64,000 bases of DNA from the NCBI GenBank assembly GCA_045562755.1, contig JBJKVF010000006.1, positions 124,001-188,000 on the forward strand. The letters are read 5' to 3'. Source of the stretch: GCA-002708145 sp045562755. GTDB taxonomy: Bacteria; Chloroflexota; Dehalococcoidia; Lucifugimonadales; Lucifugimonadaceae. How positions within the stretch are numbered: the stretch's first letter is position 1; each line of letters begins with the position of its first letter. The position numbers and the translations under genes were made by a program. Below are positions 9,416-18,196 of this stretch, piece after piece. The notes beneath the pieces were generated by a model. The model was given only the letters and a program-made list of their open reading frames with translations, ran no database searches and was not told the origin of the DNA.

Positions 9416-10839
9416 TATTTTCCAGAAATTTTCTCCATTGCTATTGATCTAGGTATTTGAGTCTTGTATCCCGAAAATGCAATTTTATTATCATAAAAAC
9501 AAATTATATAATCAGAGTACTCATATATTTCATCTAAATCAACAGATGAAAAAATAACTAATTTTTTTTTTGATTTAGTTTTTAGAAGGCTATCCCAAAC
9601 AAAGCTTGCAGAAGTAATATCTAAACCTCTAGTTGGCTGTTCTAGAAGCAAAAGCTTAGTATTTTCTTTTATAAGTGCTAACATAAGTCTTTGCTGATTA
9701 CCTCCCGATAAATTTTTTGCTAAAGTTTGAGGGTTACCAACAATATCGAATGTTTTAATCAAACTTTTAGTAAGTTCTAAAATATTTGACCAATTAATTA
9801 AACCTTTAGAATTATAAGCAAGAGCTATATGCTCCATTATTGTCATATCTGGAAATAAGCCTTTTTCCAAACGATCAGAGGTAACATAGGTTATTTCAGA
9901 AAAAAGAATCTTATTTTTACCTTCATAGAAAACTTTGCTTCCTGCTAAATCATCATAAAAACCTTGGATAAATTTATCTGAACCTGAGCCTTGCAAACCA
10001 GAAACGCCTATTATTGTTCCTTGAGGAATCTCAATAGAACTTAAATTTGGAAATTTACTTATATTCAAAGACACTTTTTTATTACTTTGATTAACAATTA
10101 TTTTATTATTGTTTTTATCATTTGAGGAATCACCAAACATTTTTTTTATCAAAAGTTTAGGTTCAATAGGTAAATCTAGAGTTTCTACAACTTTACCTTT
10201 TTGCAAAATTGTAACCTTAGTACAAATTTCTAAAATTTCTTCTATTTTATGCGAAACTAAAATCACAGTATAACCCTTGGATGCTAAATCTCTTAAGTTT
10301 TCAAAAACTTTTTTCTTCTGATCCAAAGAAAAACCACTAGTTGGTTCATCTAAAATGATTATTCTAGCACCTAAATATAAAAGTCTAATCAATTCTAACT
10401 GTTGTCTTTGACCGACAGATAAATCCTTAATCAAAGAATTTACATTAATTTCCCAATCAAACTTTTTAGAAAAATTAGATATTATTTCCTCAAACTTTGA
10501 TTTAGAAATGATCAATGAAGAATTTTTATTCCCAGCTAGAAAACTTTCAAGAACAGTAAAATTACTAAAATCGAGTGGATCTTGCCCTAAAATACCAATA
10601 CCTTTATCTGTGGATTCAATTGTTGATCCAAGAGACATTTTTTTGTTTCCTAATTTAATCGAACCTTCATCGGGTAAAATTTGACCAGATAAAATTTTTA
10701 TTAAAGTAGATTTACCAGCACCATTTTCGCCAATTAATGCATGTATAGAACCTGATTCTATAGAAAAGCTAATTTGCGAGTTAGCCATTGTATGGCCAAA
10801 ACTCTTTGATATATTTTTAAATTCAATTTTCATAATCAA
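9415..10839 (-). CDS. Double-domain ABC transporter ATPase (nucleoside uptake)
   Basis: The 474-residue protein fuses two nucleotide-binding domains, as is standard for BMP/sugar-type importers. Domain 1 has Walker A GENGAGKST, signature LSVGQRQQ and Walker B IIILDEPTSG. Domain 2 has a degenerate Walker A region (GVSGLQGSGSDK), signature LSGGNQQR and Walker B LLLLEQPTRG. Degeneracy of the second site is common in this family. It lies downstream of the binding-protein gene, separated by a strong hairpin that probably reduces its expression relative to the binding protein. Confidence 0.9.
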   Translation of the reverse strand: MIMKIEFKNISKSFGHTMANSQISFSIESGSIHALIGENGAGKSTLIKILSGQILPDEGSIKLGNKKMSLGSTIESTDKGIGILGQDPLDFSNFTVLESFLAGNKNSSLIISKSKFEEIISNFSKKFDWEINVNSLIKDLSVGQRQQLELIRLLYLGARIIILDEPTSGFSLDQKKKVFENLRDLASKGYTVILVSHKIEEILEICTKVTILQKGKVVETLDLPIEPKLLIKKMFGDSSNDKNNNKIIVNQSNKKVSLNISKFPNLSSIEIPQGTIIGVSGLQGSGSDKFIQGFYDDLAGSKVFYEGKNKILFSEITYVTSDRLEKGLFPDMTIMEHIALAYNSKGLINWSNILELTKSLIKTFDIVGNPQTLAKNLSGGNQQRLMLALIKENTKLLLLEQPTRGLDITSASFVWDSLLKTKSKKKLVIFSSVDLDEIYEYSDYIICFYDNKIAFSGYKTQIPRSIAMEKISGK

Positions 10840-10845
10840 ACAAAC

Positions 10846-10882
10846 AGAGAAGGCGATTTATTATAATAAAATCGCCTTCTCT
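10846..10882 (-). terminator. Hairpin attenuator between bmpA and the ATPase gene
   Basis: There is a perfect inverted repeat, 10846-10859 against 10869-10882, with GC-rich core AGAAGGCGAT and a 9-base AT loop. On the minus strand it is followed by a broken T-tract (GTTTGTTTG). It sits 21 bases after the binding-protein stop and just before the ATPase start. It is likely a partial terminator or an mRNA 3' stabiliser that keeps the binding protein in excess over the transporter, as is common for binding-protein-dependent operons. Confidence 0.65.
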
Positions 10883-10903
10883 AAAATAATCAATTAGTTA
10901 TTA

Positions 10904-12137
10904 CTAATTCCCGCCGCTATCTCCAGTCATACCCTCAAGCAATTGAGGTGTATACCAAATATCATATAGCGAAGGTGTATTTCCATCTGATGCTAGAACT
11001 GATCCATCTTGGAAGTTAATTGGGCCTGCAAATATATTTGCAATATCACCATTTAATTTGTCAGAAAGTCTGTTGACTCTTTTTCTAGTCTCTTCAGACA
11101 TAGCATTTCCACCTTTAAATCCAACCATAGATTCTTCAGTAGTAACACCATTTTTCATCTTTGGAGCAATCCATTTCCAATCTGCAACAAAAGAGTTATT
11201 TCCAGCATCCCTTGCAGCATCAATATATGCAGGACCCCAGTTGAAGTAAGGCACTCCAATACAAACTTTAGGAGCTACATCACAGGAATTTTCATAGTCA
11301 TAACCAACAACTAATACATCTTGTCCGGCTGCAGCTCTTTGATCAGTAACTGTTAGTGCCTCAGGAGTATCAATATGTGAAATAACCACATCAACTCCTG
11401 AATCTATGAAATCATTTACAACTGTAGTTGGGTCCAATGTTACACCAGGTATGTGGAACCAAAAACCAATCCAAATCACTTCAAAGTTCAAATCTGATAT
11501 TGAATTACCCTTATCAAGCCAACAATCTCGTGCACCGATATAAGCAGCGTTTGTTAATCTCCTAGTTTCGTCATTAATTAGTGGGACCTAGGAAGCCTAT
11601 ATTACCAGTTTTGGATTCAGACGCAGCGGCACAACCTGCCATATACTTTCCAAATTCCATCTGTCCCATAACGTTACCCAGGTTCTCCAATTCTGGTTTG
11701 TATGCCTTACCATCTTTGAATGCACTATCACCAGTAGACCACACCATTGATACATCAGGATGAGAAGATGCAGCTTCTAAAATTCCATCTTTCATATCAT
11801 CAGATGTTGCAAATATGAGCTTTGCGCCTTGGTCAATCATATCTGCGGCTACTTGAGCAACAGTGGTGTTAGGTGAATCAGCTGGATTAATAAAATCTGC
11901 AACGATCATTTCTGCACCAATAGCTTCTTCAATTGCTTGCCCACCCTCAAAATGTGCTTGCGACCAACCTTTATCATCACGTGGCCCTACTAATATCATT
12001 CCAAATTTATCTATCGTACTACTATTTGAAGATGATGAATCTGAGTCACTTGAACAAGCTGAAACTGTCAAAAGCAACGTAGTTAAACACACTAGAATAA
12101 AAATTAATCTTTTTGGATTAATAGTTTTATTGAACAA
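10904..12137 (-). pseudogene. bmpA: BMP-family nucleoside-binding lipoprotein, interrupted by a +1 frameshift
   Basis: Two frames together give one complete BMP/PnrA-type substrate-binding protein. The first part has a lipoprotein signal ending LLLTVSAC, then GMILVGPRDDKGWSQAHFEGG, and runs to a stop at 11574. The second continues as LINDETRRLTNAAYIGARDC to 10904. The frames join if the GGG at 11583-11585 (CCC on the coding strand) is read as two bases. The start is TTG at 12137, six bases after AAGGGGG; the upstream ATG at 12167 lacks a ribosome site. It would bind purine nucleosides outside the membrane for the following permeases. Real mutation or sequence error cannot be told apart here. 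Confidence 0.8.
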
Positions 12138-12194
12138 AATATACCCCCTTGTATGAATTAAATACATGGATGAAATTTTCCATGATATGCAAAA

Positions 12195-12222
12195 ATTATA
12201 GCACCAATTATCTGAATGTTAA
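12195..12222 (-). promoter_or_regulatory. Sigma70-type promoter for the nucleoside transporter operon
   Basis: On the minus strand there is TTAACA (12217-12222), a 16-base spacer, and a perfect TATAAT (12195-12200). It lies about 58 bases upstream of the TTG start of the binding-protein gene. Nothing else in the spacer matches as well in this orientation. Confidence 0.5.
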
Positions 12223-12317
12223 CTTTTATTAAAGATAAAAAATAAAACTTTACATTTTTGTAACATAAAGCAGTAGTAAATATAAAATTTAAACCAAATT
12301 TGATTTATTTTATTTAT

Positions 12318-12340
12318 TGGGAGAAATTATTAATTTCCCA
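12318..12340 (+). promoter_or_regulatory. Imperfect palindrome upstream of enolase-family gene (possible operator)
   Basis: TGGGA(G)AAATTA is mirrored by TTAATTTCCCA with one bulged base, about 70 bases before the ATG at 12410. It could be a regulator-binding site for the downstream dehydratase gene. No regulator gene lies nearby, and AT-rich DNA yields such repeats by chance, so confidence is low. Confidence 0.22.
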
Positions 12341-12409
12341 GAAAATAAATACTGAGCATTATAAAAATTGTATAGTCAGTAACTAAAAGCATTTATCTGG
12401 AGAATACTG

Positions 12410-13654
12410 ATGAAAATTACACATATTGAAACAATTAGAGTAGACGAATACCCGCAGATTATTTGGGTACAAATTTATACTGATAATGGAATAATCGGAT
12501 TAGGTGAAACATGGTATGCTCCAACAGTAGTTGAATCAGCAATTCATGACCATTTTGGACCATTATTGATAGGAAGAGACCCAAGTAAAATAGAATTGCA
12601 TTGGAACTCTATGTTCGCTCTTTCTGACCATGCAGGATTTGGAGGAGGAGAAATGAGAGCAATTTCAGCAATTGATATGGCTCTATGGGATATAAAAGGT
12701 CAAAACGCAGGTGTTCCTATTTATGAGTTATTAGGAGGAGCTGTAAGGGAGAGAATAAGAGTTTATGCTACTGGCATGCCTTATAAAAATGTAGTAGACC
12801 ATGTAAAAAAATTACTTGATAAAGGTATAACTGCAATGAAAGGTGGGCCAACTATACCTCTTGCCTTAGCTTCTGATGGCCAATACTTATCTCCCAAAGA
12901 TCTGGATATTGCATTAAAACCCCTAAAAGAAATAAGAAATGCTGTAGGTAATAATATTCAAATAGCTAATGATGGACACGGTAAATGGAGTCTTCCAGTA
13001 GCAATTAGAATTGCCAAAGCTATGGAACCATATGAAATCATGTGGCAAGAAGATCTTATGCCTTTACAAAATCCTAAAGCTTTACGAGAATTGCAAAACT
13101 CTACAGAAACTCCCATTTGTATATCCGAAAGGCTACTCACTAGATGGCAATTTAGAGAGTTTATTGAAAATGGCTCAGCTAGAATAGTTATGCCTGATTT
13201 AATTTGGACAGGAGGAATATCTGAAACACATAAAATTGCAATACTAGCATCGACTTATCAAGTACCATTTGCTCCTCACGATGCTACAGGACCAGTAAAT
13301 ATATTTGCCTGTGCTCAAATTTGTATTAGCTCAATAAATGCAATGATTCAAGAGCATGTTCCTAGCTATTATGAAGGATGGTATGGAGACTTTGTAGATC
13401 CAAATTTAGATATTCAAGATGGTTTCCTTAATGCGCCTCAAAACCCTGGAATAGGAACTAGGCTAAAAAAAGAAGTTAAGGAAAGAAAAGATGTCCACAT
13501 TAGAGTTAGTGATAATGCAATAGAAAGTCATATAGATGCTTGGGAAATATATGACACCCATGGAAAAGGAGAAAAAATTCACTATAGAAGTGAGAAAATG
13601 GAAGAGGAGTTGACAGCTTTGCGTAAAGAGCGAAGTCCTTATCTATATGAATAA
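12410..13654 (+). CDS. Enolase-superfamily sugar-acid dehydratase (galactonate dehydratase-like)
   Basis: The 414-residue mandelate racemase/muconate lactonizing-type enzyme starts MKITHIETIRVDEYPQIIWV. Active-site elements are in order: TAMKGGP (barrel strand 2), IANDGHGKW (metal Asp, His), WQEDLMP (metal Glu), CISERLLTRW (metal Glu) and APHDATGP (catalytic His). A charged C-terminal extension beyond the barrel (about residues 350-414) is longer than usual. It is expected to dehydrate an acid sugar. It has a good leader (CTGGAGAATACTG) before the ATG, is divergent from the nucleoside operon, and ends 67 bases before a convergent lipoprotein gene. Confidence 0.88.
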   Translation: MKITHIETIRVDEYPQIIWVQIYTDNGIIGLGETWYAPTVVESAIHDHFGPLLIGRDPSKIELHWNSMFALSDHAGFGGGEMRAISAIDMALWDIKGQNAGVPIYELLGGAVRERIRVYATGMPYKNVVDHVKKLLDKGITAMKGGPTIPLALASDGQYLSPKDLDIALKPLKEIRNAVGNNIQIANDGHGKWSLPVAIRIAKAMEPYEIMWQEDLMPLQNPKALRELQNSTETPICISERLLTRWQFREFIENGSARIVMPDLIWTGGISETHKIAILASTYQVPFAPHDATGPVNIFACAQICISSINAMIQEHVPSYYEGWYGDFVDPNLDIQDGFLNAPQNPGIGTRLKKEVKERKDVHIRVSDNAIESHIDAWEIYDTHGKGEKIHYRSEKMEEELTALRKERSPYLYE

Positions 13655-13721
13655 TTCAAAATTAAGTAAGAAGTTTAATTATAAAAACATTAAAAAAACT
13701 TAAAGTTATAGTAAATATATT

Positions 13722-15083
13722 TTACTTTTTAAGTTTGTAAGGATTAGGACTTGGAGGACATTCTGGTGGGCATATTGGGGATATATCTCTTGTAGTCCCT
13801 GGTTGAATAAATTCCGAATCTGTATTTCCAAAAGCAAGACTCCAACCCCATCCATCAGGATCAGATATAGAAATAGAAAATCTAGATGAGCTTCCTAAAA
13901 AATTATCTCTATAATTTAAACTGAAATTTTGACCAGGTCTGAGCTCAAAAACCTGACTTTCTCTTATAGAACCATTTTCTTCTATCAAAAATGACATCTT
14001 CATTGGCCCTCCAATTCCAGCAAAAAGTAATTTCCATTCCTCAGATATGACAATATCTTTTAAAAGTGTGTCTCCCCAGCCATATTTTTCATATAAAATA
14101 TCCTCTGATTTAAATCCTAATTCATTGGGATATACCATTGCATTAGAATCTAGGCTTTTATCTTGAATCCCATCATATAATAGAACTCCTAAATCATTAT
14201 CATTAAACGGATTTTCTTCGCCATTAATCATCCAACCCATTGCGTCAGGTAATCCCCTAGCTCTATTCCAATCAAAACCAAAGCTTTTGCTGTTCCACCC
14301 TTCTGTTGGATTACGATATAAATCACCAAATTTCTTTACTATTTCTTCTGTAAATATAGCGGGAACATATACTGTTTTAGGCTGTTTAATAAAAGAAAAT
14401 GCAATATGCGATGAAGCAAATTTATTCCCAACCATTTCTTCAAGTAAGGGAATATACATATATCCTAAAATATCTCCTTTTTTTACAAACTGACCATTTT
14501 CCACTAATATAAATTGTTTATAAAAATCTTTTGACTTACCTGTAAGTTCCGGAATCATATAAGGTTCCATTTGATATATAAAATCTATAAAATCACCATC
14601 TGATTGAGCAATTTTCAAAGTAAATACATAAGCAACATGCCACCAAGGTGGAGTAGTATCAGAATGATCTACAACATTATAAAAGCCCATTTCTGGCATA
14701 TTTATATATCCGTCCGAAACCGCATAAATTGGAGGATAGTCCGAAGGTTTAGTTGCATTAACCCAACGTAAATCGGTATTAGAAAAATAAACTTGGGCAT
14801 CATTGTGAGGTCTAGGACTATTGGCTCCAACATACGGATGAGCAGCGATAATATCTTCAAAATCTACAAAAAACCTATCACTTTTATTGGTAGCAAAATA
14901 ACTTATATCCGGTAAAGTTTCATGTGGGTCAGAGGTTGAAGAAGTGTTGACAGAAGTTTTTTGTTTATCAAGTATAGAATTTTCAGAAATAACCTTATCT
15001 GATTCATCAATAATAATATCAGATTGATTTGAAGAACATGAAATAAAAATCGCAACTAAAAAAAACAGCCATAATTTTGTCAT
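13722..15083 (-). CDS. Lipoprotein with degenerate M23 (LytM)-like domain
   Basis: The 453-residue protein has a signal peptide with lipobox IFISC (Cys16), so it is membrane-anchored outside the cell. No family is certain. Residues about 90-235 follow the M23 metallopeptidase order: RPHNDA (like HxGxD), PIYAVSDGYI (like PVyAaadGvV), VKKGDILGYM (like VkaGqvIG) and SSHIAFSF (like pHLHFe). The second His of HLHF is Ala, so the zinc site is probably incomplete. The C-terminal part ends in a Pro/Cys-rich stretch (CPPECPPSPNP). A binding or structural role at the cell surface is inferred; the function is unknown. Confidence 0.6.
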   Translation of the reverse strand: MTKLWLFFLVAIFISCSSNQSDIIIDESDKVISENSILDKQKTSVNTSSTSDPHETLPDISYFATNKSDRFFVDFEDIIAAHPYVGANSPRPHNDAQVYFSNTDLRWVNATKPSDYPPIYAVSDGYINMPEMGFYNVVDHSDTTPPWWHVAYVFTLKIAQSDGDFIDFIYQMEPYMIPELTGKSKDFYKQFILVENGQFVKKGDILGYMYIPLLEEMVGNKFASSHIAFSFIKQPKTVYVPAIFTEEIVKKFGDLYRNPTEGWNSKSFGFDWNRARGLPDAMGWMINGEENPFNDNDLGVLLYDGIQDKSLDSNAMVYPNELGFKSEDILYEKYGWGDTLLKDIVISEEWKLLFAGIGGPMKMSFLIEENGSIRESQVFELRPGQNFSLNYRDNFLGSSSRFSISISDPDGWGWSLAFGNTDSEFIQPGTTRDISPICPPECPPSPNPYKLKK

Positions 15084-15110
15084 AAAAAATCGCCCAGTGT
15101 AAATTTTTAT

Positions 15111-15437
15111 CTAATTGGTATCAGATGGAGGTGAATAATTTGTACTTGCTTCAGATGCAATTTTGGCAATTGAATTCATATCAATAGCTTCAAGAATCAT
15201 CATGCTTCCTGCACCAGATGCCTCAAGAGCCATTTTTAATCCTGCAACCTGCTCAAAACTATCAGCCTCACATGAAACTATAAAATCATAATCACCTCTT
15301 AGAAAATCAAAACCTAACATCTTCAACCCCATTTTTTCTACTAAATTTTCAGCAACAGCCCTTCTATCTTGGTCAGGGTTTTCAATAAAGCCAGCAAAAC
15401 TCTCTTCTGAATAAACCCCAAATGCATAAAATTTCAT
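15111..15437 (-). CDS. GYD domain protein
   Basis: The 108-residue protein has the small ferredoxin-like alpha/beta fold pattern of GYD proteins: MKFYAFGVYSEESFAGF, then helix, then MLGFDFLRGDYDFIVSCEAD (the G-[DE]-YD signature) and a C-terminal helix. The biochemical role of the family is not established. It lies 27 bases downstream of the start of the convergently ordered lipoprotein gene and on the same strand, so it may head that transcript. Confidence 0.7.
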   Translation of the reverse strand: MKFYAFGVYSEESFAGFIENPDQDRRAVAENLVEKMGLKMLGFDFLRGDYDFIVSCEADSFEQVAGLKMALEASGAGSMMILEAIDMNSIAKIASEASTNYSPPSDTN

Positions 15438-15624
15438 TTTTTTCCTTTCATAAGTATTGTTAGTATTGTTTAATCCAAATGTAACATATATTTTATTATA
15501 AAAGTTATTTAGATATTAATATAACAACACATAACACTGATGTCATAAATTTGTGAATTATTGATTTATTACCTATAATGAGCACAATTATTAAAACAAT
15601 AAGGAAAAATGAAAGGATTAATAT

Positions 15625-16272
15625 ATGAATATAGACGCAAAAAAAATGGCTGGTTACTGCTTAATTATAGGACCCCTGATGGCATTAGTCAGTTTTTTCA
15701 TTCAACCTGGTGGGATTTTAGGTATAGGAGGATCAACACCTGAACCTCTTGATTTTGTAGCAGGTAAAAATTTGGCAGTAGATAATTCTGCTTTAGCTAT
15801 AATTACAGGAATACTAGTGACAATGGGATTACTCAAGCTACTTTCAGGTATAGTTTTTTATGCTAATAATGTCATGCAAAATGGTGATGGTTATGGATTA
15901 GGCAGAGTTTCGATGCCATTTTTTATGGCTGCAGTTATTGGTTGGACAATAGCAAATGGTATGAATATTGCTCTTGCAGGCGAAATCGTGACTGATGAAA
16001 ATATCTTAGGAGTTAGTTTTGGAGTAAATATAATTTGTTCCATTGCTTTTGGTTTTGGAGGTATTATACTAGCATTAGCTACATCATTAAGAAATGAAGT
16101 AAATAAGAATTTGTCTTACTTAGCGGCTATTGCAGCAGCAGGTGTATTTTTAAGCAATATATTAGTTGCATTTTCACCTGATAGTGGTAATACTATCCAA
16201 TTAATAAATGGAGTATGTTTTATCGTTTACACTGTTTATTCTATGGCTATTGGTAGAGCTTTAATAAAATAA
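15625..16272 (+). CDS. Six-helix integral membrane protein of unknown function
   Basis: The 215-residue protein has about six hydrophobic segments (roughly 10-27, 55-78, 96-117, 128-150, 161-180, 190-211), separated by short loops rich in Gly and Asn. I recognise no family. The ATG is preceded by AAAGGATTAATAT, a good ribosome site. It is a single-gene unit: divergent from the GYD gene and closed by a strong hairpin terminator at 16286. Confidence 0.7.
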   Translation: MNIDAKKMAGYCLIIGPLMALVSFFIQPGGILGIGGSTPEPLDFVAGKNLAVDNSALAIITGILVTMGLLKLLSGIVFYANNVMQNGDGYGLGRVSMPFFMAAVIGWTIANGMNIALAGEIVTDENILGVSFGVNIICSIAFGFGGIILALATSLRNEVNKNLSYLAAIAAAGVFLSNILVAFSPDSGNTIQLINGVCFIVYTVYSMAIGRALIK

Positions 16273-16285
16273 CAAAAAAATAAAT

Positions 16286-16327
16286 AATATTAATGCTCTT
16301 TAAATTATCACAAAGAGCATTAATATT
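16286..16327. terminator. Strong hairpin terminator (possibly bidirectional)
   Basis: Perfect 16-base arms (16286-16301 and 16312-16327) flank a 10-base loop, followed by TTTTG on the plus strand. A long A-rich run lies before it, which is T-rich on the minus strand. It ends the membrane-protein transcript 14 bases after its stop and separates it from the ThuA-like gene. Confidence 0.75.
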
Positions 16328-16342
16328 TTGAAATGACTTAAT

Positions 16343-16993
16343 ATGAAAACCTTACTAATAACTGGTGGTAACCACCCATTTGAAGAAACAACACCTGTGC
16401 TTGAAAAACTCCTAATTCAAAACAATAATTACGTATTGGTAACAGAATCTGCAGATGAACTTAATTTTAAAGATTTTGAATTTGATGTTATTGTAATGAA
16501 CAGCCTTAGACAAGCAAAATACAAAAATGATTTTAATGAAAATCAAAAAAAAAATTTGATGAAATTAATTTCTAATGGTGTCGGTTTAGTATCAATACAC
16601 ATATCGGCTGCATCTTGCCCAGACTGGAAAGAGATGAAAAATATTACGGGAGGAGGCTGGGTAACAAATGGTAAAAGTTGGCATCCACCAATTGGATGGT
16701 TCAAAGTTTATATAACAGATGAACAGCATCCAATCGTTAAAGGTGTAAAAGAATTTTGGACTTATGATGAGTGTTACTGCGAACTTGATAAAAAAGATAA
16801 TATTAGTACATTCATTAGTGGAAAAGTTAATAATGTTCAAATGCCAATCGGATGGTCTAGCAATTATGGGAAAGGTATGATTAGTAATATTTCTTTAGGA
16901 CACTCAGGCATTAGTCAAGAAAATCCAATGTTTCAAAGAATAGTTTTAAATTCTTTGAAATTCGTAAATAAAAAAAAGATTTCAAAAATTTAA
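16343..16993 (+). CDS. ThuA-like domain protein
   Basis: The 216-residue protein has the class I glutamine amidotransferase-like fold of the ThuA family. It opens MKTLLITGGNHPFEETTPVL, continues DVIVMNSLRQ and VGLVSIHISAASCPDW (in place of the usual GlHsa region), then WHPPIGWFKVYITDEQHPI, and closes with GKGMISNISLGHSG. Family members occur with sugar utilisation genes, but no activity is firmly known. It contains an uninterrupted A10 run (about 16547-16556), showing that long A tracts are tolerated in frame here. Its end overlaps the convergent DUF4395 gene by 12 bases. Confidence 0.7.
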   Translation: MKTLLITGGNHPFEETTPVLEKLLIQNNNYVLVTESADELNFKDFEFDVIVMNSLRQAKYKNDFNENQKKNLMKLISNGVGLVSIHISAASCPDWKEMKNITGGGWVTNGKSWHPPIGWFKVYITDEQHPIVKGVKEFWTYDECYCELDKKDNISTFISGKVNNVQMPIGWSSNYGKGMISNISLGHSGISQENPMFQRIVLNSLKFVNKKKISKI

Positions 16994-17488
16994 ATCGTTA
17001 CATTTCTCGCAAACTCTTTTAGGAATTAAGTTTACCAAAATAAGAAACTTGAAAACTTTGCATCCAAAACAATAACCAAGAAAAGCTTCTAAGGATGCAA
17101 AAAACACTAAAATTGATATAAAAAATACCGCCAAATATTGAATTTGTAAAAAAATAAAGACGGTAATAGCTATGCTAAATATTAAACCAATAAATTGAGC
17201 AAATCTTTTGGGAGGTCCAGGTAACATCTTTTCATTAAGATCCAGTTTAGGAACTATGATTTTTGTTACTAAAAGTGCAATTAGGCTGATTTTGGGACCA
17301 GATGAAGTTCTAGCGAAAAATTCGTAAAGTAAAAAGAAAGATAAGTATAAAGAAAATTCAGAATTAATTGGCATAAAAAGTATTATTAATAGGCATGTTA
17401 TTATTACAGTTGATGCCACAAGTCTAGCTGCTACATCATTAATTAATTCCGGAAACGAAAAAAAATTCGCTAATAATTGCCTGTCCAT
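16982..17488 (-). CDS. DUF4395 family membrane protein
   Basis: The protein is 168 residues from the chosen ATG at 17488, which follows GGAGGAAAAACAT; an in-frame ATG ten codons upstream falls in a terminator hairpin and is unlikely. There are four hydrophobic helices in two pairs, PGPPKRFAQFIG between them, and a C-terminal EAFLGYCFGCKVF Cys pair plus a final CEKC. This is the DUF4395 pattern, often linked with thioredoxin-like or sulfur genes. Function unknown. Confidence 0.7.
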   Translation of the reverse strand: MDRQLLANFFSFPELINDVAARLVASTVIITCLLIILFMPINSEFSLYLSFFLLYEFFARTSSGPKISLIALLVTKIIVPKLDLNEKMLPGPPKRFAQFIGLIFSIAITVFIFLQIQYLAVFFISILVFFASLEAFLGYCFGCKVFKFLILVNLIPKRVCEKCNDLNF

Positions 17489-17507
17489 ATGTTTTTCCTC
17501 CAAAAAA

Positions 17508-17532
17508 AAAGACCCCATTATTTGGGGTCTTT
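17508..17532 (-). terminator. Intrinsic terminator abutting the DUF4395 ribosome site
   Basis: AAAGACCCC (17508-17516) pairs with GGGGTCTTT (17524-17532). On the minus strand it is followed by a T9 tract (17502-17510), a textbook intrinsic terminator. It lies 166 bases after the RRM gene stop and directly upstream of the GGAGG of the DUF4395 gene. It either ends the RRM transcript or attenuates DUF4395. Confidence 0.8.
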
Positions 17533-17697
17533 AGAAAATAAAAAATTAAGTTTAACTACCCCAAAAAAATTTTTGGGCTGCAACAAATATTATTTAAATT
17601 ATTTATACTCATATTATTAAAATCACAATATTAGTAAGTGAGTGTAAATTTTTTTACACTACCAGACAAAAGTATAAATGAAATAACTAAATTACTG

Positions 17698-17941
17698 TTA
17701 GCTTCTAGCTTTACTTACGATTATTTTTCTACCATCAAGTTCAGATTGATCTAAACTCATAGCTTCTTCAGCTGATTTGGCGTCCTTAAAAGTGACAAAA
17801 CCGAATCCTCTTGATCTACCTGATTGTCTATCAGTTATCACTTGAGCACTCTCGATTTCTCCAAATTGTTCAAATGCTTTTTTTTAAGCCTTCAGAATCA
17901 GTCGCCCATGCTAGACTTCCAACAAATATTTTATTATCCAC
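17698..17941 (-). pseudogene. RRM-type RNA-binding protein, frameshifted at an A8 run
   Basis: The minus strand from GTG at 17941 (preceded by AGGAAAAAAGG) encodes an 80-residue RNA recognition motif protein once one base is dropped. RNP2 is KIFVGSLAW, RNP1 is RSRGFGFVTF, and it ends DGRKIIVSKARS. The frame breaks in the T8 at 17878-17885 (A8 in the message); seven A bases would give GLKKAFEQFGEIES. The span is 244 bases, three times 81 plus one. Bacterial RRM proteins of this size bind single-stranded RNA, often in cold response. A palindrome at 17641-17660 follows the stop. Confidence 0.8.
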
Positions 17942-18196
17942 GTTATACCTTTTTTCCTAATTTAAAAGAGCTTGATGATAGATATTAAATTATAAGCAAT
18001 AATTTTTCACCAAGCTCAATATGGTTTAATAACTAAATTATAATACAAAAAAACACAATAATGTTTAAATAAATTAATAACAAATAGCAAATGTAAGTAA
18101 TTTTTGACTAAAAAAATAAAAAACTAGATTAAATTATCATAATTGAAAGCTAAAAAATTCTACTATGACTTATTTTTTTGTATAAATGATAATCTC

